Positions 15,791-25,335 of a stretch of 64,000 nt of DNA are shown piece after piece. A program made the position numbers and the translations under genes. Below the pieces are notes generated by a model, which was given only the letters and a program-made list of their open reading frames with translations, was not told where the DNA came from and searched no databases. The stretch's first letter is position 1; each line of letters begins with the position of its first letter. Origin of the DNA: DASQFI01 sp035633215 (GTDB taxonomy: Bacteria; Acidobacteriota; Vicinamibacteria; Vicinamibacterales; SCN-69-37); assembly GCA_035633215.1 (NCBI GenBank), contig DASQFI010000058.1, positions 124,001 to 188,000 of the forward strand, given 5' to 3'.

Positions 15791-17304
15791 CAAGGAGAGC
15801 CTGGCTCGTGCCGCTGCTTGCTGTGACGCTCGCCGGCTGCGGCCGATCGGCGCCCCCGCCGCCGGAGAACGAGCTACCCACGGTCGCCGTGACTCGATGG
15901 ACCGCCGGCAGCGAGCTCTTCGCGGAGCATCCTGTGCTCGTCGTCGGTCAGCCCGCGCGCTTTGCGATTCATCTGACCGACCTGGCGACATTCAAACCGC
16001 TCACTCGAGGCGTCGTGCGGGTGCATCTCAGCGGCACGCAATCCGAGACGTTCTCCACCGATGCGCCGTCGCGGCCGGGGATTTTCGGCGTGACGGTCAC
16101 GCCGAAGGCCGCGGGCGCCTATACCTTGCGGATCGACGTGGCCGGCCCACTGCAGGATGCATTCGATCTCGGCGCCGTGGACGTGTTCGGGAGCCTCGAC
16201 GCGGCTCGGGCGTTCAAGGTCGAAGAGCCGACGGAGGAACGCATCGCTTTTCTCAAAGAACAGCAGTGGTCGCTGGAGTTCGGCACGGCTGTGGCGGATC
16301 GACGCAAGCTCCGGCCGAGCGTACTCGTTCCCGGAGAGATTCGACCGCGCACTGGAGGCGAAACCGTGGTGTCCGCCCCCGTGTCGGGCAGGCTCGTCAG
16401 CGCCTCGACGGGCTCGATCGGCACCGCCGTGCGAGCAGGCGACGTGCTCGCCCAGCTTCTGCCGCGAAGCGGTCAGTCCGCCGATCGGCCGTCGCTGGAG
16501 CTGACACTCAGTGAAACGCAAGCACAACTCGAGTTGGCTCGTGCCGAGCGGTCTCGTGCCGAGCGGCTGACTGCCGCGGGCGCAGTACCCGCGCGCCGTC
16601 TTTCCGAAGCTCTCGTGGCTGAGAAGACGGCGCAAGCCGCCGTTGATACGGCCACGAAGCTGCTGGCGCAGCTCGATGTCACGCGCACCGGACAGGGCCA
16701 GACCGGCGCCGAAAGCCGCTTCGTCGTGCGCGCGCCGACAAGCGGAGTGATTGCCGAAACGAATGTCACGCCCGGAATGGCCGTTGAGCAGGGCCAGGCG
16801 TTGTTCCGCATTGTCGCGGTTGACGTCGTCCATGTCGTCGCGCAGCTGCCCGAGGCAGACCTGTCACGCGCGGCAACCATCACGGATGGCGAACTGATGG
16901 TGCCCGGTCAGGAGATGCCGATGGCATTAGGCCGGCCGATCTCCCGCGGGCGCGTCCTCGAGCCCGCCTCGCGCACGCTGCCTGTGGTTTTTTCACTCGC
17001 CAAACCAGCCGCGCGGCTGGTCGTCGGACAACGCGTCTCGGTCCGCTTGTTTACCGCGACAGGCTCCGAGGCCGTGGCCGTCCCGGTGACGGCGCTCGTC
17101 GACGATGCCGGACGGCCGGTCGTGTTCGTGCAGCGCGAAGGCGAATCGTTCGCGCGACGGCCGGTGACGGTGGGCGCACGGGATGGCGCGTACATCGCGA
17201 TTGAGGGAATCACGGCCGGCGATCGTGTGGTGGTGCGCGGGGCGCCGCTCGTGCGGCTCGCGGCGCTGTCGACACAGGTGCCGTCGCACGGGCATGTGCA
17301 CTGA
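15787..17304 (+). CDS. RND periplasmic adaptor, lipoprotein, with extra N-terminal domain
   Basis: This 505-aa protein has a lipobox, LAVTLAGC (lipid-modified Cys18). Residues about 35-130 form an Ig-like domain (HPVLVVGQPARFAIHLTDLATFKPLTRGVVRVHL) seen ahead of some CzcB-type adaptors. Then come the biotinyl-lipoyl half-motifs (VSAPVSGRLVSAS and VRAPTSGVIAETN), a coiled-coil hairpin and the beta-barrel part. It ends in HGHVH, a possible metal site. It sits between the outer-membrane subunit and the pump of the same operon. Confidence 0.9.
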   Translation: MTRRAWLVPLLAVTLAGCGRSAPPPPENELPTVAVTRWTAGSELFAEHPVLVVGQPARFAIHLTDLATFKPLTRGVVRVHLSGTQSETFSTDAPSRPGIFGVTVTPKAAGAYTLRIDVAGPLQDAFDLGAVDVFGSLDAARAFKVEEPTEERIAFLKEQQWSLEFGTAVADRRKLRPSVLVPGEIRPRTGGETVVSAPVSGRLVSASTGSIGTAVRAGDVLAQLLPRSGQSADRPSLELTLSETQAQLELARAERSRAERLTAAGAVPARRLSEALVAEKTAQAAVDTATKLLAQLDVTRTGQGQTGAESRFVVRAPTSGVIAETNVTPGMAVEQGQALFRIVAVDVVHVVAQLPEADLSRAATITDGELMVPGQEMPMALGRPISRGRVLEPASRTLPVVFSLAKPAARLVVGQRVSVRLFTATGSEAVAVPVTALVDDAGRPVVFVQREGESFARRPVTVGARDGAYIAIEGITAGDRVVVRGAPLVRLAALSTQVPSHGHVH

Positions 17305-17408
17305 AAGCGGCTTGGGCGTGAGGCTTGGGGCTCGGGGAAGCGCCTGCGGCCCGCTCGGCGTGTGGCCTGAGCTTGGGCCTGCCCGGGGCCCTGAGCCCTG
17401 GAGGTTAG

Positions 17409-20400
17409 ATGTTTGACGCGCTGATCCACTGGTCACTCCGCAACCGTGCCCTAGTGCTGGCGCTCGCAGGCGGGTTCCTCCTGTGGGGAGGCTACGTCAC
17501 GACGCGGATGCCGATCGATGTGCTGCCCGACCTCACGGCGCCAACGGTCACGACGCTGGCCGAGGCGCCTGGCATGGCGCCCACCGACATGGAAACGCTC
17601 GTGACATTTCCAATCGAGGCGGCGCTCAACGGCGCGGCCGGCGTCCGGCGAGTGCGTTCGGCAACAGCCGTCGGCGTCAGCGTGATCTGGACGGAATTTG
17701 AATGGGGCGAAGACATCTATCGCGCGCGCCAGACGGTCACCGAAAAGCTGGGGACGGTGGCCGATTCCCTGCCGGCCGGCATCGAGCGCCCCGTCCTCGC
17801 GCCCGTGTCGTCGATCATGGGCGAGATCCTGTTCGTCTCGCTGGAGTCGGAGGCTCACGACGCCATCACGCTTCGCACGGTGGCTGACACGGTCATCCGC
17901 CGGCGGCTGCTGGCCGTCCCAGGCGTCTCGCAAGTCATCGTGACCGGCGGCGGAGAGAAACAGTACCAAGTGATTGTCGATCCAGCCGCATCGGCGCACC
18001 ACGCCGTGACGTTGACAGAAATCGAGACCGCGCTGGCCGCCAGCAGTCAGAACACGAGCGCCGGGTTCCGCGTGGCTGGCGGGCAGGAATATCTCGTTCA
18101 GGCGCTGGGACGCGTACGAAGCATCGACGACCTGGGGCAATCGGTGATCGGGTTGCGCGGCGGCCGACCGGTGCTCATTCGCGATGTCGCGACCGTTCAG
18201 GTGGGCGAGGCGTTGAAGCGCGGCGAGGGCTCGCACAACGGCAAGCCGGCCGTCATCCTTGGCATCCAGAAGCAGCCCGCCCAGAACACGATCGACCTGA
18301 CGCGCGCGCTCGACGCCGCGCTCGATGACATCCAGACCGGCCTTCCGGCGGGGATGAAGATCGACAAGCGTCTGTTCCGCCAGGCGGACTTCATCGAGAT
18401 CGCCATCCACAATCTCTTGATCGCCCTCCGTGACGGCGGCCTGCTCGTCGTGCTCACCGTCCTGCTGTTTCTGGCGAACTTGCGAGCCGCCGCGATCTCG
18501 CTCGTCGCCATCCCGCTGTCCCTCGTCGCCGCCATCTTCGGACTCGAACTCGGCGGCTTCACGATCAACAGCATGACGCTGGGCGGGATGGCCATCGCCG
18601 TGGGCGCGCTCGTGGACGACGCCATCATCGCGGTGGAAAACGTGTTTCGCCGGCTGCGGGAACAGTCCACAGTGGGGGAGTCCGAGCGGCGTCGGACGCT
18701 CGACGTCGTCTATACCGCGACGGCCGAGATTCGTGGGTCGATCGTCTTCGCGACCGTGATCATCCTGCTGGTGTTTCTCCCCATCTTTTTCCTGAGCGGC
18801 GTCGAGGGGCGGTTGCTTCAGCCGCTCGGGTACGCGTACGTCATCGCGCTCGTCGCGTCGCTTGTCGTGGCGCTCACCGTGACGCCGGTTCTGTGTGCCG
18901 TCCTCCTGCCGCGGACGAAGGCGGTCCGGACGGGACATGAGCCGCGGGTCATTCGCGCGCTGAAAAGTGGCTACCGGCCGATTCTCGATCTCGCGCTCCG
19001 TCGGGCATCGCTGGTCGTCGCCGCCGCCGTCCTCCTGGTGCTGGCGACCATCGTCGGATTCCTGTCTCTTGGGCGGTCGTTCCTGCCCGAGTTCAACGAA
19101 GGCGCGTTAACGGTCAGCGCCGTCACGTTGCCGGGCACCAGCCTCGCCGAGAGCAATCAGCTCGGCGCCGCACTCGAGCGGCTGCTCTTGACGGTGCCGG
19201 AAGTCGCGAGCACGTCGCGGCGCACCGGCCGGGCCGAGCTCGACGAACACGTTCAGGGGGTCGAGTCGGCCGAGCTCGACGTGCGGCTCGACATGCGCGA
19301 CCGGCCGAAGGAAGAAGTGGTGGCGGAGATTCGCGACAAAGCGACGCTCATTCCCGGCATGAATGTCACTGTCGGCCAGCCGATCTCGCACCGCATCGAT
19401 CACATGCTCTCGGGCACCCGCGCCAACATCGCGATGAAGGTCTTTGGCGACGATCTGACGGTGCTTCGTGTGCTGGCCAGGCAGGTCGAGGGCGCCGCAC
19501 GCGAGGTGCCCGGCGTGGTCGATCTGTCAACCGAGCAACAGACGGATATTCCGACGGTCGCGGTGACGTTCGATCGGTCGGCGCTGGCCGCGCACGGCCT
19601 CCCCGCGGGGGAGGCCGCCGAAGCCCTCAAAACGGGGATGGTCGGACGCGAGGTCGGCCGGCTCGTCGAGTCGGGCATCGCGGTGCCGGTCGTCGTGAAA
19701 TACGCGGCGGCGGATGTGTCCGATCTCGACGTTCTCCGCCGAACGCCGATCGACGCGGCGGGCGGTGTCCGCGCTTCGGTGGGCGGGCTGGCCCAGGTGA
19801 CGGAAGACCGCGGCCCCAACTTCATCAGCCGGGAGAACGTTCAACGCAAGATCGTGGTCCAGTGCAATGTCAGCGGCCGCGATCTTGGGAGCGTCGTCAG
19901 CGACCTCCAGCGGCAGATCGCCACCGCGGTGCCGATGCCCCAGGGCTACCGGATCGAGTACAGCGGGCAGTTCGAGAGCGCGGCCGCCGCGACGCGCCTG
20001 CTGTACTGGCTCGGGCTGGCGGTGCTCGCCGGCATCGCGATCATTCTCTCGACCGTCTTCCGGTCGATCACCGCCGCGGCCATCATCATGGTGAACCTGC
20101 CGCTCGCGCTCATCGGCGGCGTCATTGGCGTGTGGCTCACGGATGGGATCCTGTCGGTGGCGTCACTCATTGGCTTCATCGCCCTTTTCGGCATCGCGAC
20201 GCGGAACGGGATCATGCTGGTCTCACATATCAAGCATCTTCAGGAGCAGGAAGGCGTGACGGACTTTCACGAGGCCGTCTCGCGCGGCGCGATGGAGCGC
20301 CTCGCGCCCATCCTGATGACGGCCATGGCCACGGCGCTGGCGCTCGTGCCCATCGCGCTTGGCGCCGGCGAGCCCGGGAGCGAGATTCAAGCGCCAATGG

Positions 20401-20525
20401 CCGTCGTGATTCTGGCCGGGCTTTTTTCAGCGACGGTATTGAACATGGTCGTGGTGCCAGCGGCGTACTGGCTGTTCGCGCGGCACGAGGCGATCGGTCG
20501 GCCGCCAGTTGGTGAGATCGCGTAG
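17409..20525 (+). CDS. Heavy-metal RND efflux permease (second system)
   Basis: This 1038-aa inner-membrane pump starts at ATG 17409 after a GGAGG site. It shows the HME-RND N-terminus (PIDVLPDLTAPTVTTL), twelve helices, and MAIAVGALVDDAIIAVENVF in helix 4 with acidic proton-relay residues. The divalent-cation (Czc) or monovalent (Cus) choice cannot be made safely; the His-rich leader protein and His-tailed adaptor favour a borderline divalent ion. The 104-bp gap before it is G-rich low-complexity sequence. It is convergent with the MacB-like gene 27 bp away. Confidence 0.9.
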   Translation: MFDALIHWSLRNRALVLALAGGFLLWGGYVTTRMPIDVLPDLTAPTVTTLAEAPGMAPTDMETLVTFPIEAALNGAAGVRRVRSATAVGVSVIWTEFEWGEDIYRARQTVTEKLGTVADSLPAGIERPVLAPVSSIMGEILFVSLESEAHDAITLRTVADTVIRRRLLAVPGVSQVIVTGGGEKQYQVIVDPAASAHHAVTLTEIETALAASSQNTSAGFRVAGGQEYLVQALGRVRSIDDLGQSVIGLRGGRPVLIRDVATVQVGEALKRGEGSHNGKPAVILGIQKQPAQNTIDLTRALDAALDDIQTGLPAGMKIDKRLFRQADFIEIAIHNLLIALRDGGLLVVLTVLLFLANLRAAAISLVAIPLSLVAAIFGLELGGFTINSMTLGGMAIAVGALVDDAIIAVENVFRRLREQSTVGESERRRTLDVVYTATAEIRGSIVFATVIILLVFLPIFFLSGVEGRLLQPLGYAYVIALVASLVVALTVTPVLCAVLLPRTKAVRTGHEPRVIRALKSGYRPILDLALRRASLVVAAAVLLVLATIVGFLSLGRSFLPEFNEGALTVSAVTLPGTSLAESNQLGAALERLLLTVPEVASTSRRTGRAELDEHVQGVESAELDVRLDMRDRPKEEVVAEIRDKATLIPGMNVTVGQPISHRIDHMLSGTRANIAMKVFGDDLTVLRVLARQVEGAAREVPGVVDLSTEQQTDIPTVAVTFDRSALAAHGLPAGEAAEALKTGMVGREVGRLVESGIAVPVVVKYAAADVSDLDVLRRTPIDAAGGVRASVGGLAQVTEDRGPNFISRENVQRKIVVQCNVSGRDLGSVVSDLQRQIATAVPMPQGYRIEYSGQFESAAAATRLLYWLGLAVLAGIAIILSTVFRSITAAAIIMVNLPLALIGGVIGVWLTDGILSVASLIGFIALFGIATRNGIMLVSHIKHLQEQEGVTDFHEAVSRGAMERLAPILMTAMATALALVPIALGAGEPGSEIQAPMAVVILAGLFSATVLNMVVVPAAYWLFARHEAIGRPPVGEIA

Positions 20526-20551
20526 ACGCAGGGGGACTGCAGCCCGCGAGC

Positions 20552-21769
20552 TTACTCGAACCGCAGCGCCTCGATGGGATCGAGCTTCGCTGCGCGCCGG
20601 GCCGGATAGTATCCGAACACTAGACCGGTCAAGCAGGCGACGGCCACCGCGATCATCACCGTATCGGTCGTCACCACGGTCGGCCATCCCTGCCAGGTGG
20701 TCAGCAGCCTGGAGCCGCCGACACCCAAACTGACGCCGAGCGCGCCCCCAAGGACGCCCAGCACCAGCGCCTCGACCAGAAACTGACGCATGACATCGCG
20801 CTCGCGCGCGCCAATCGCCATGCGCAATCCGATCTCCCGGGTGCGCTCGGTCACCGACACCAGCATGATGTTCATGATGCCGATGCCGCCCACGACCAGC
20901 GAGATCCCCGCGACCGAGGCCAGGAAGATGCCCATCGTCTCGGCCGTCTGCTGGCGCAGGATGAGCGTCTCCTCGGGCATGCGAACGTTGAAGTCGTTGG
21001 CCTGATCGAAGGCCAGACCGTGCTCGTCGCGGAGCAGCGTGATGATGGCGTCGCGGACGGGCGGCAACAGCTCAGGTGACGGCGTCGAGCACATGATGTC
21101 ATCGAACCACGTGATCCCGCGAATCCTGCGCTGCGCGGTCGTCCACGGCATGAGAATCATGTCGTCCTGATTCTGCCCGGCCGACGCGCCTTTCGCCTTG
21201 AGCACACCGACCACGCGGAAGAGCAGATTGTTGACGCGGATCGTCTCGCCCACCGGATCCTCGCCATCCGGGAAGAGCTGGTCAACGACCGGCCGGCCGA
21301 GCAGGCAGACGTGTGCGCGACTTTCGACGTCGGCATCCGAAAAAGACGTCCCCGACTCGACGACCCAGCGACGAATCGACAGGAAGTCCGGCGAGACCCC
21401 GCGGTACGTCGTATTCCAGTTCTGATTGCCGCGCACGACCTGCACGCGGGCATCGACCATCGGCGAGCAGGCCGTGACGAGCGGAATATGCTGCAGAATC
21501 AGATCCATGTCGCGCGGTCCGAGCGGTTTGCCGCCGCCCGCGCCGGTGCGCACTCCGCCGACATTTCGGCTGCCAGCCTCGATCCAGACGAAATTGTCCC
21601 CAAGCTGCTCGAGCTGGGCGCGAACCTCGGCCGCGCTGCCCTGACCAAGTGACACCGTACAGATCACGGCCGCGATGCCAATCGTAATGCCGAGCATTGT
21701 CAGAACAGTGCGGAGCCGATTGCGCCAGAGCGCCGCCAGCGCCACTCGAATGGCAGCCAGGATCGCCAT
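20552..21769 (-). CDS. MacB-family ABC transporter permease (orphan)
   Basis: This 405-aa permease has an N-terminal helix (LWRNRLRTVLTMLGITIGI), a MacB-type periplasmic core domain (about 45-245) and three C-terminal FtsX helices with MNIMLVSVTERTREIGLRMAIGA. No ATPase or adaptor gene lies next to it. A MacA-like adaptor on the same strand sits 13.5 kb away (35311-36600), with plus-strand genes between. The two may once have been neighbours that later insertions separated, which is inference only. Confidence 0.88.
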   Translation of the reverse strand: MAILAAIRVALAALWRNRLRTVLTMLGITIGIAAVICTVSLGQGSAAEVRAQLEQLGDNFVWIEAGSRNVGGVRTGAGGGKPLGPRDMDLILQHIPLVTACSPMVDARVQVVRGNQNWNTTYRGVSPDFLSIRRWVVESGTSFSDADVESRAHVCLLGRPVVDQLFPDGEDPVGETIRVNNLLFRVVGVLKAKGASAGQNQDDMILMPWTTAQRRIRGITWFDDIMCSTPSPELLPPVRDAIITLLRDEHGLAFDQANDFNVRMPEETLILRQQTAETMGIFLASVAGISLVVGGIGIMNIMLVSVTERTREIGLRMAIGARERDVMRQFLVEALVLGVLGGALGVSLGVGGSRLLTTWQGWPTVVTTDTVMIAVAVACLTGLVFGYYPARRAAKLDPIEALRFE

Positions 21770-21842
21770 AGTTACTTCACGGCGCGACGATTATTCGCAA
21801 CCGGTTCCGGCGTCGTCAACCGCCGGAGGTCTCCTCCATGGC

Positions 21843-21871
21843 TTGACTGGTTCCGTAACCAGCGGTTACAA
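21843..21871 (+). promoter_or_regulatory. Sigma70-like promoter TTGACT-17-TTACAA
   Basis: TTGACT (21843-21848) and TTACAA (21866-21871) are spaced 17 bp apart, upstream of the ATG at 21913. It would serve the five-gene run that ends at 26767. Confidence 0.5.
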
Positions 21872-21912
21872 CCATGATGAACATTCCGTTCCCTGGAGAA
21901 AGGAGCGCGTCC

Positions 21913-22578
21913 ATGCGCCTTGCGACATTGGCCGCCGCGCTGGTGCTGGCGATCGCTTTCGCTGGCGTGCGCATTGCTGCCGACACGCGAAAGATCGATT
22001 TTGAGTCGGACATTGCCGGCCAGCCGCCGAAGGGGTTTCAGTTTGGCCATACCGCCAAGGCCGGCGCCCCCGGCAAATGGATCGTGCAACAGGAAGGCAA
22101 CCTCAAGTACCTGGCGCAGCTCGATCCCGACGGCACCCGGCTTCGGTTTCCAGTTGCCGTACTTTCGGACGTGTCGGCCGCGGATGTGGACCTGAGCGTG
22201 CGGTATCGGCCCATTTCTGGCCAAGTCGATCAGGCCGCCGGCTTGGTCTGGCGCTACCAGGACGAAGACAACTACTACATCGTGCGTGCGAATGCGCGCG
22301 AGAACAATGTCGTCCTCTACAAGGTCGAGGGTGGCAAACGGATCGACCTGGCGCTCAAAGGCGAAGGGCGGACGTATGGCAAGCCTGCGACCGTGCCGGC
22401 CAACCAGTGGAGCGCGCTTCGCGTCGTCGCCGCAGGCCCGCGCTTCGAGGTGTACCACAACGGCAGCAAGCTCTACGAGGTGGAGGACACCACCTTCACC
22501 CGGCCGGGTAAAGTCGGTATCTGGACGAAGGCAGACTCGGTCACGCATTTCGACGATCTGACCGTCATTACGAAGTGA
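21913..22578 (+). CDS. Secreted LamG/concanavalin-like (DUF1080-type) protein
   Basis: This 221-aa exported protein starts at ATG 21913 with AGGAG seven bases upstream. The signal peptide ends near GVRIAADTRK. The mature part is a jelly-roll fold pattern: VDLSVRYRPISG, AGLVWRYQDEDNYYIVRAN, FEVYHNGSKLYEVEDTTF and GKVGIWTKADSVTHFDDL. This is typical of the LamG-like/3-keto-disaccharide hydrolase-type domains common in Acidobacteria. It overlaps the next gene by GTGA and heads the iron-type ABC operon. Confidence 0.8.
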   Translation: MRLATLAAALVLAIAFAGVRIAADTRKIDFESDIAGQPPKGFQFGHTAKAGAPGKWIVQQEGNLKYLAQLDPDGTRLRFPVAVLSDVSAADVDLSVRYRPISGQVDQAAGLVWRYQDEDNYYIVRANARENNVVLYKVEGGKRIDLALKGEGRTYGKPATVPANQWSALRVVAAGPRFEVYHNGSKLYEVEDTTFTRPGKVGIWTKADSVTHFDDLTVITK

Positions 22579-23609
22579 GCGTCAGGAACATGGGGAGCGG
22601 ACTGAGACTGCCGCTCGTCGTCGGGCTCCTGGCGAGCGTCGGCTGTAGCGGATCTGATCGACCTGCGACCCCAGAAGTCACGGTCTACGTCTCGACCGAT
22701 CGCGTTTTCTCCGAGCCGGTGCTGCGTGAATACGAGCGCCGTACCGGCGTCAAGGTGAACGCGGTCTACGACACCGAGGAGACGAAGTCGACTGGTCTGG
22801 CGAACCGCCTGCTCGCCGAGCAGAATCGCCCGCAAGCCGACGTGTTCTGGTCGAATGAGCCGGTCCGAACGCTCGTGCTCAAGTCACGCGGCGTGCTCGC
22901 TCCCTACCGATCACCGAGCGCCGAGGGGATTCCCGCCACGCTGCGCGATGCCGACGGGTACTGGACCGGGTTTTCTGCTCGGATTCGCGTGATTGCGTAC
23001 AACACGAAGCTCGTCAAAGCGGAGGACGCGCCGCGGTCGGTGCTCGATCTGGCCGAACCGAAGTGGAAGGGGCAGGTCGCCATTGCCGACCCGAGGTTCG
23101 GCTCGACATCGTTTCACGTCGCCGCGTTGTACGCCGTGCTCGGCGATGAGAAGGCCGACGATTTCTTCCGCCGCCTCAAAGCCAACGGCGTTCGCATTGT
23201 CGGCGGCAATTCTGTCGTGCGGGACATGGTCGTCCGCGGCGAGGTGAAGGTCGGCCTGACGGACACCGACGATGTGAATGTCGCGCTGGAGCTCGGACAG
23301 TCGATTGCGATGGTGCTGCCCGATCGGGACGGACTGGGCGTTCCTGTCATGCCGAACATGGTGTCGCTCATCATGAACGGACCGCATCCCGAAGAGGGAA
23401 AGCGATTCGTGGACTACGTGTTGTCCGTGGACGTCGAACGTATGCTCGCGCAGTCGGAGGCCGTGCAGATTCCACTCCACGCGGGTGTACCGGGCCCGAA
23501 GAATCTTCCCGCCATTGAGAGCTTCCGGCCCATGATGGTCGACTACGGCGTCGCGGCTCGGCGCGTGGAAGACGTGACGTCGCGCCTCGCCTCGATCCTG
23601 GGACTGTGA
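22575..23609 (+). CDS. Fe(III)-type ABC transporter substrate-binding lipoprotein (FbpA-like)
   Basis: This 344-aa protein starts with GTG overlapping the previous stop. The lipobox LLASVGC places the lipid-modified Cys at residue 24. The fold is a type-2 periplasmic binding protein: VTVYVSTDRVFSEPVL at the start, then FWSNEPVRT, GYWTGFSARIRVIAYNT and VRDMVVRGEVKVGLTDTDDV. It matches iron(III)/anion-chelate binding proteins best. The permease and ATPase follow. Confidence 0.87.
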   Translation: MSVRNMGSGLRLPLVVGLLASVGCSGSDRPATPEVTVYVSTDRVFSEPVLREYERRTGVKVNAVYDTEETKSTGLANRLLAEQNRPQADVFWSNEPVRTLVLKSRGVLAPYRSPSAEGIPATLRDADGYWTGFSARIRVIAYNTKLVKAEDAPRSVLDLAEPKWKGQVAIADPRFGSTSFHVAALYAVLGDEKADDFFRRLKANGVRIVGGNSVVRDMVVRGEVKVGLTDTDDVNVALELGQSIAMVLPDRDGLGVPVMPNMVSLIMNGPHPEEGKRFVDYVLSVDVERMLAQSEAVQIPLHAGVPGPKNLPAIESFRPMMVDYGVAARRVEDVTSRLASILGL

Positions 23610-23636
23610 CTGCCTGAACCGGTTGCATGCGCCTCG

Positions 23637-23733
23637 AGCCGTTCTCACGTTCCTCTGGCGGGCGCCCGGCCAATCTTCGGCCAACCCTCCCGCGATCCTC
23701 GTTGGTTTGCACTTGGCGGACGTGAGAACGGCC
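23637..23733 (+). mobile_element. Palindromic element copy C (97 bp) at the start of the permease gene
   Basis: It begins AGCCGTTCTCACGT and ends ACGTGAGAACGGCC, with CTCG on both sides (23633-23636 and 23734-23737). Removing 101 bp restores ATG CGC CTC GAC AAC from the ATG at 23627, in frame with the permease. With the element present, that ATG runs into TGA at the end of the element. The GTG inside the right terminal repeat (23722) is now the nearest in-frame start. Confidence 0.87.
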
Positions 23734-25335
23734 CTCGACAACGGTCACCTGCGGCCGTGGGGAAGGACTGGCGCGGCCGTGGTCGGAGTCGCGGCTCTCG
23801 TGTTTCTTGCCGTGTGCGTTCTCCCGGCTGCCTACATGATCGCGGCGTCGCTCTCCGGAAATCCGTCCGACATCGCGAGGACATACCAGACGCTGCTGCT
23901 CGACGGCCGGCAGCGTGACCTGCTTCTGAACACAACGGCGCTCGGTCTGTGCACGGCCATCGGCGCGACCGTTGTCGGTGTGCCGCTGGGGTTTGGTCTT
24001 GCGCGCGCGTCAGGACGCCGCACGCAGCTGCGCCGCCTGGCGCTCGCGGCCCCACTGGCTCTTCCGCCCTACGTGGTCGCGCTCGCATGGGTCTATGTCG
24101 GCGGCGCCGCCGGTCTCGTCGCGCAGACGATCGGGCACGATGTCCTGTCGGGCTGGACCTACAGCCTGGCCGGGGCGGCGGGCGTGCTGATTCTCGTCAG
24201 CTACCCGCTTTCGATGCTGGCCACCGAAGCGGCCGTGCGCCGGGTTGATGCGCGGCTGGAGGAGGCGGCACTCCTCGTCGCGCCGCCGCGCCAGGTGCTT
24301 GCCCGTATCACGCTGCCGCTCGTTGGCCCGTCGATTGGAGCGGCGGCGCTTCTGGTGTTCGTTCTGGCGGTGTCCGATTTCGGCGTGCCAGCCCTGCTCG
24401 GCGTGCGCGTGTTCACGACCGAGGTCTTTACGGCTTTTGCGGCGCTGTACGACTTTGGCCGAGCGACTGTCCTTACCCTGCCGTTGCTGGCGCTCGCGGC
24501 GCTCGTCGCAACCGCGGCGATCGCGCTCGTCGGCGATCGACTGCTCGTCGGCCGGCGTTTGTCGAGCGTCGTGCCGTCGATCGCGTGGGGTCGGCGCACG
24601 ACCCTTGGAGGCATGCTGGACATCGCGGTATTGATGGTGGCGCTCGTGGTTCCTCTTCTCGTGCTCGGATACGAAGCCACGAGAACGGGGCCGCCTGCGG
24701 CGCTCGCCGACTCGGGTGCGCCGATTGTGACGAGTCTGATTCTCGCGTCGCTCGGCGCGACGTGCATCGTGGCTGTCGGCGCCTGGCTGGGATACGCTCG
24801 CGCTCGCACGGGACGCAGAGCAGGACGTCTGGCGGACATTCTCTTCGTCGTGACGTTTGCCGTGCCCAGTACGGTCGTTGGTATCGGGCTGATCGGACTG
24901 TGGAACCGCCCCGGACTGCTCGGCACGCTGTACGGGACCGACGGAATGATTCTCGTGGCATATCTGGCCCGCTTCGTGCCCGTGGCCGCGCTGATCCTGG
25001 CCGCCAGCGTCCGGCAGGTTCCGGCTTCGCACGAGGAGGCCGCTGCGGTTGCGGGGGCGCGCTGGCTGCGAACGGTCACACGCATTGTCGCGCCACAGGT
25101 GACCCTCGGACTCATCGCCGCGTGGGTCGTCGCCTTCGTCTTGTGCTTTGGCGAGCTGGGAGCCACGCTTCTGGTCGCACCGCCCGGGGAATCGACGCTG
25201 CCCGTTCGCATCTACACGCTGGTCGCCAACGCGCCGGCATCGCACCTGGCGGCGCTGGCGCTCTTGCAGTCTGGCGTCGTCCTGGCGCCGCTTGTGCTCC
25301 TGGGCCTGTTGAGGGTGCGGTGGACGCCGCGTTGA
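23722..25335 (+). CDS. Fe(III)-type ABC transporter permease (FbpB-like, two fused halves)
   Basis: This 537-aa permease has about twelve helices and two BPD_transp_1 halves. The EAA-loop motifs are EEAALLVAPPRQVLARITLP and EEAAAVAGARWLRTVTRIVAP. The start is uncertain because palindromic element copy C broke the link to the original ATG at 23627. The GTG at 23722, within the element's right end, is my preferred start; a TTG at 23623 is also in frame and would read through the whole element. It overlaps the ATPase gene by 16 bp. Confidence 0.88.
   Translation: MRTALDNGHLRPWGRTGAAVVGVAALVFLAVCVLPAAYMIAASLSGNPSDIARTYQTLLLDGRQRDLLLNTTALGLCTAIGATVVGVPLGFGLARASGRRTQLRRLALAAPLALPPYVVALAWVYVGGAAGLVAQTIGHDVLSGWTYSLAGAAGVLILVSYPLSMLATEAAVRRVDARLEEAALLVAPPRQVLARITLPLVGPSIGAAALLVFVLAVSDFGVPALLGVRVFTTEVFTAFAALYDFGRATVLTLPLLALAALVATAAIALVGDRLLVGRRLSSVVPSIAWGRRTTLGGMLDIAVLMVALVVPLLVLGYEATRTGPPAALADSGAPIVTSLILASLGATCIVAVGAWLGYARARTGRRAGRLADILFVVTFAVPSTVVGIGLIGLWNRPGLLGTLYGTDGMILVAYLARFVPVAALILAASVRQVPASHEEAAAVAGARWLRTVTRIVAPQVTLGLIAAWVVAFVLCFGELGATLLVAPPGESTLPVRIYTLVANAPASHLAALALLQSGVVLAPLVLLGLLRVRWTPR

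Noticed and set aside
17305..17408. G-rich, repeat-looking spacer before the second RND pump
   Set aside because: It has recurring GCTTGGG-like strings but no consistent unit or palindrome; it looks like low-complexity spacer.
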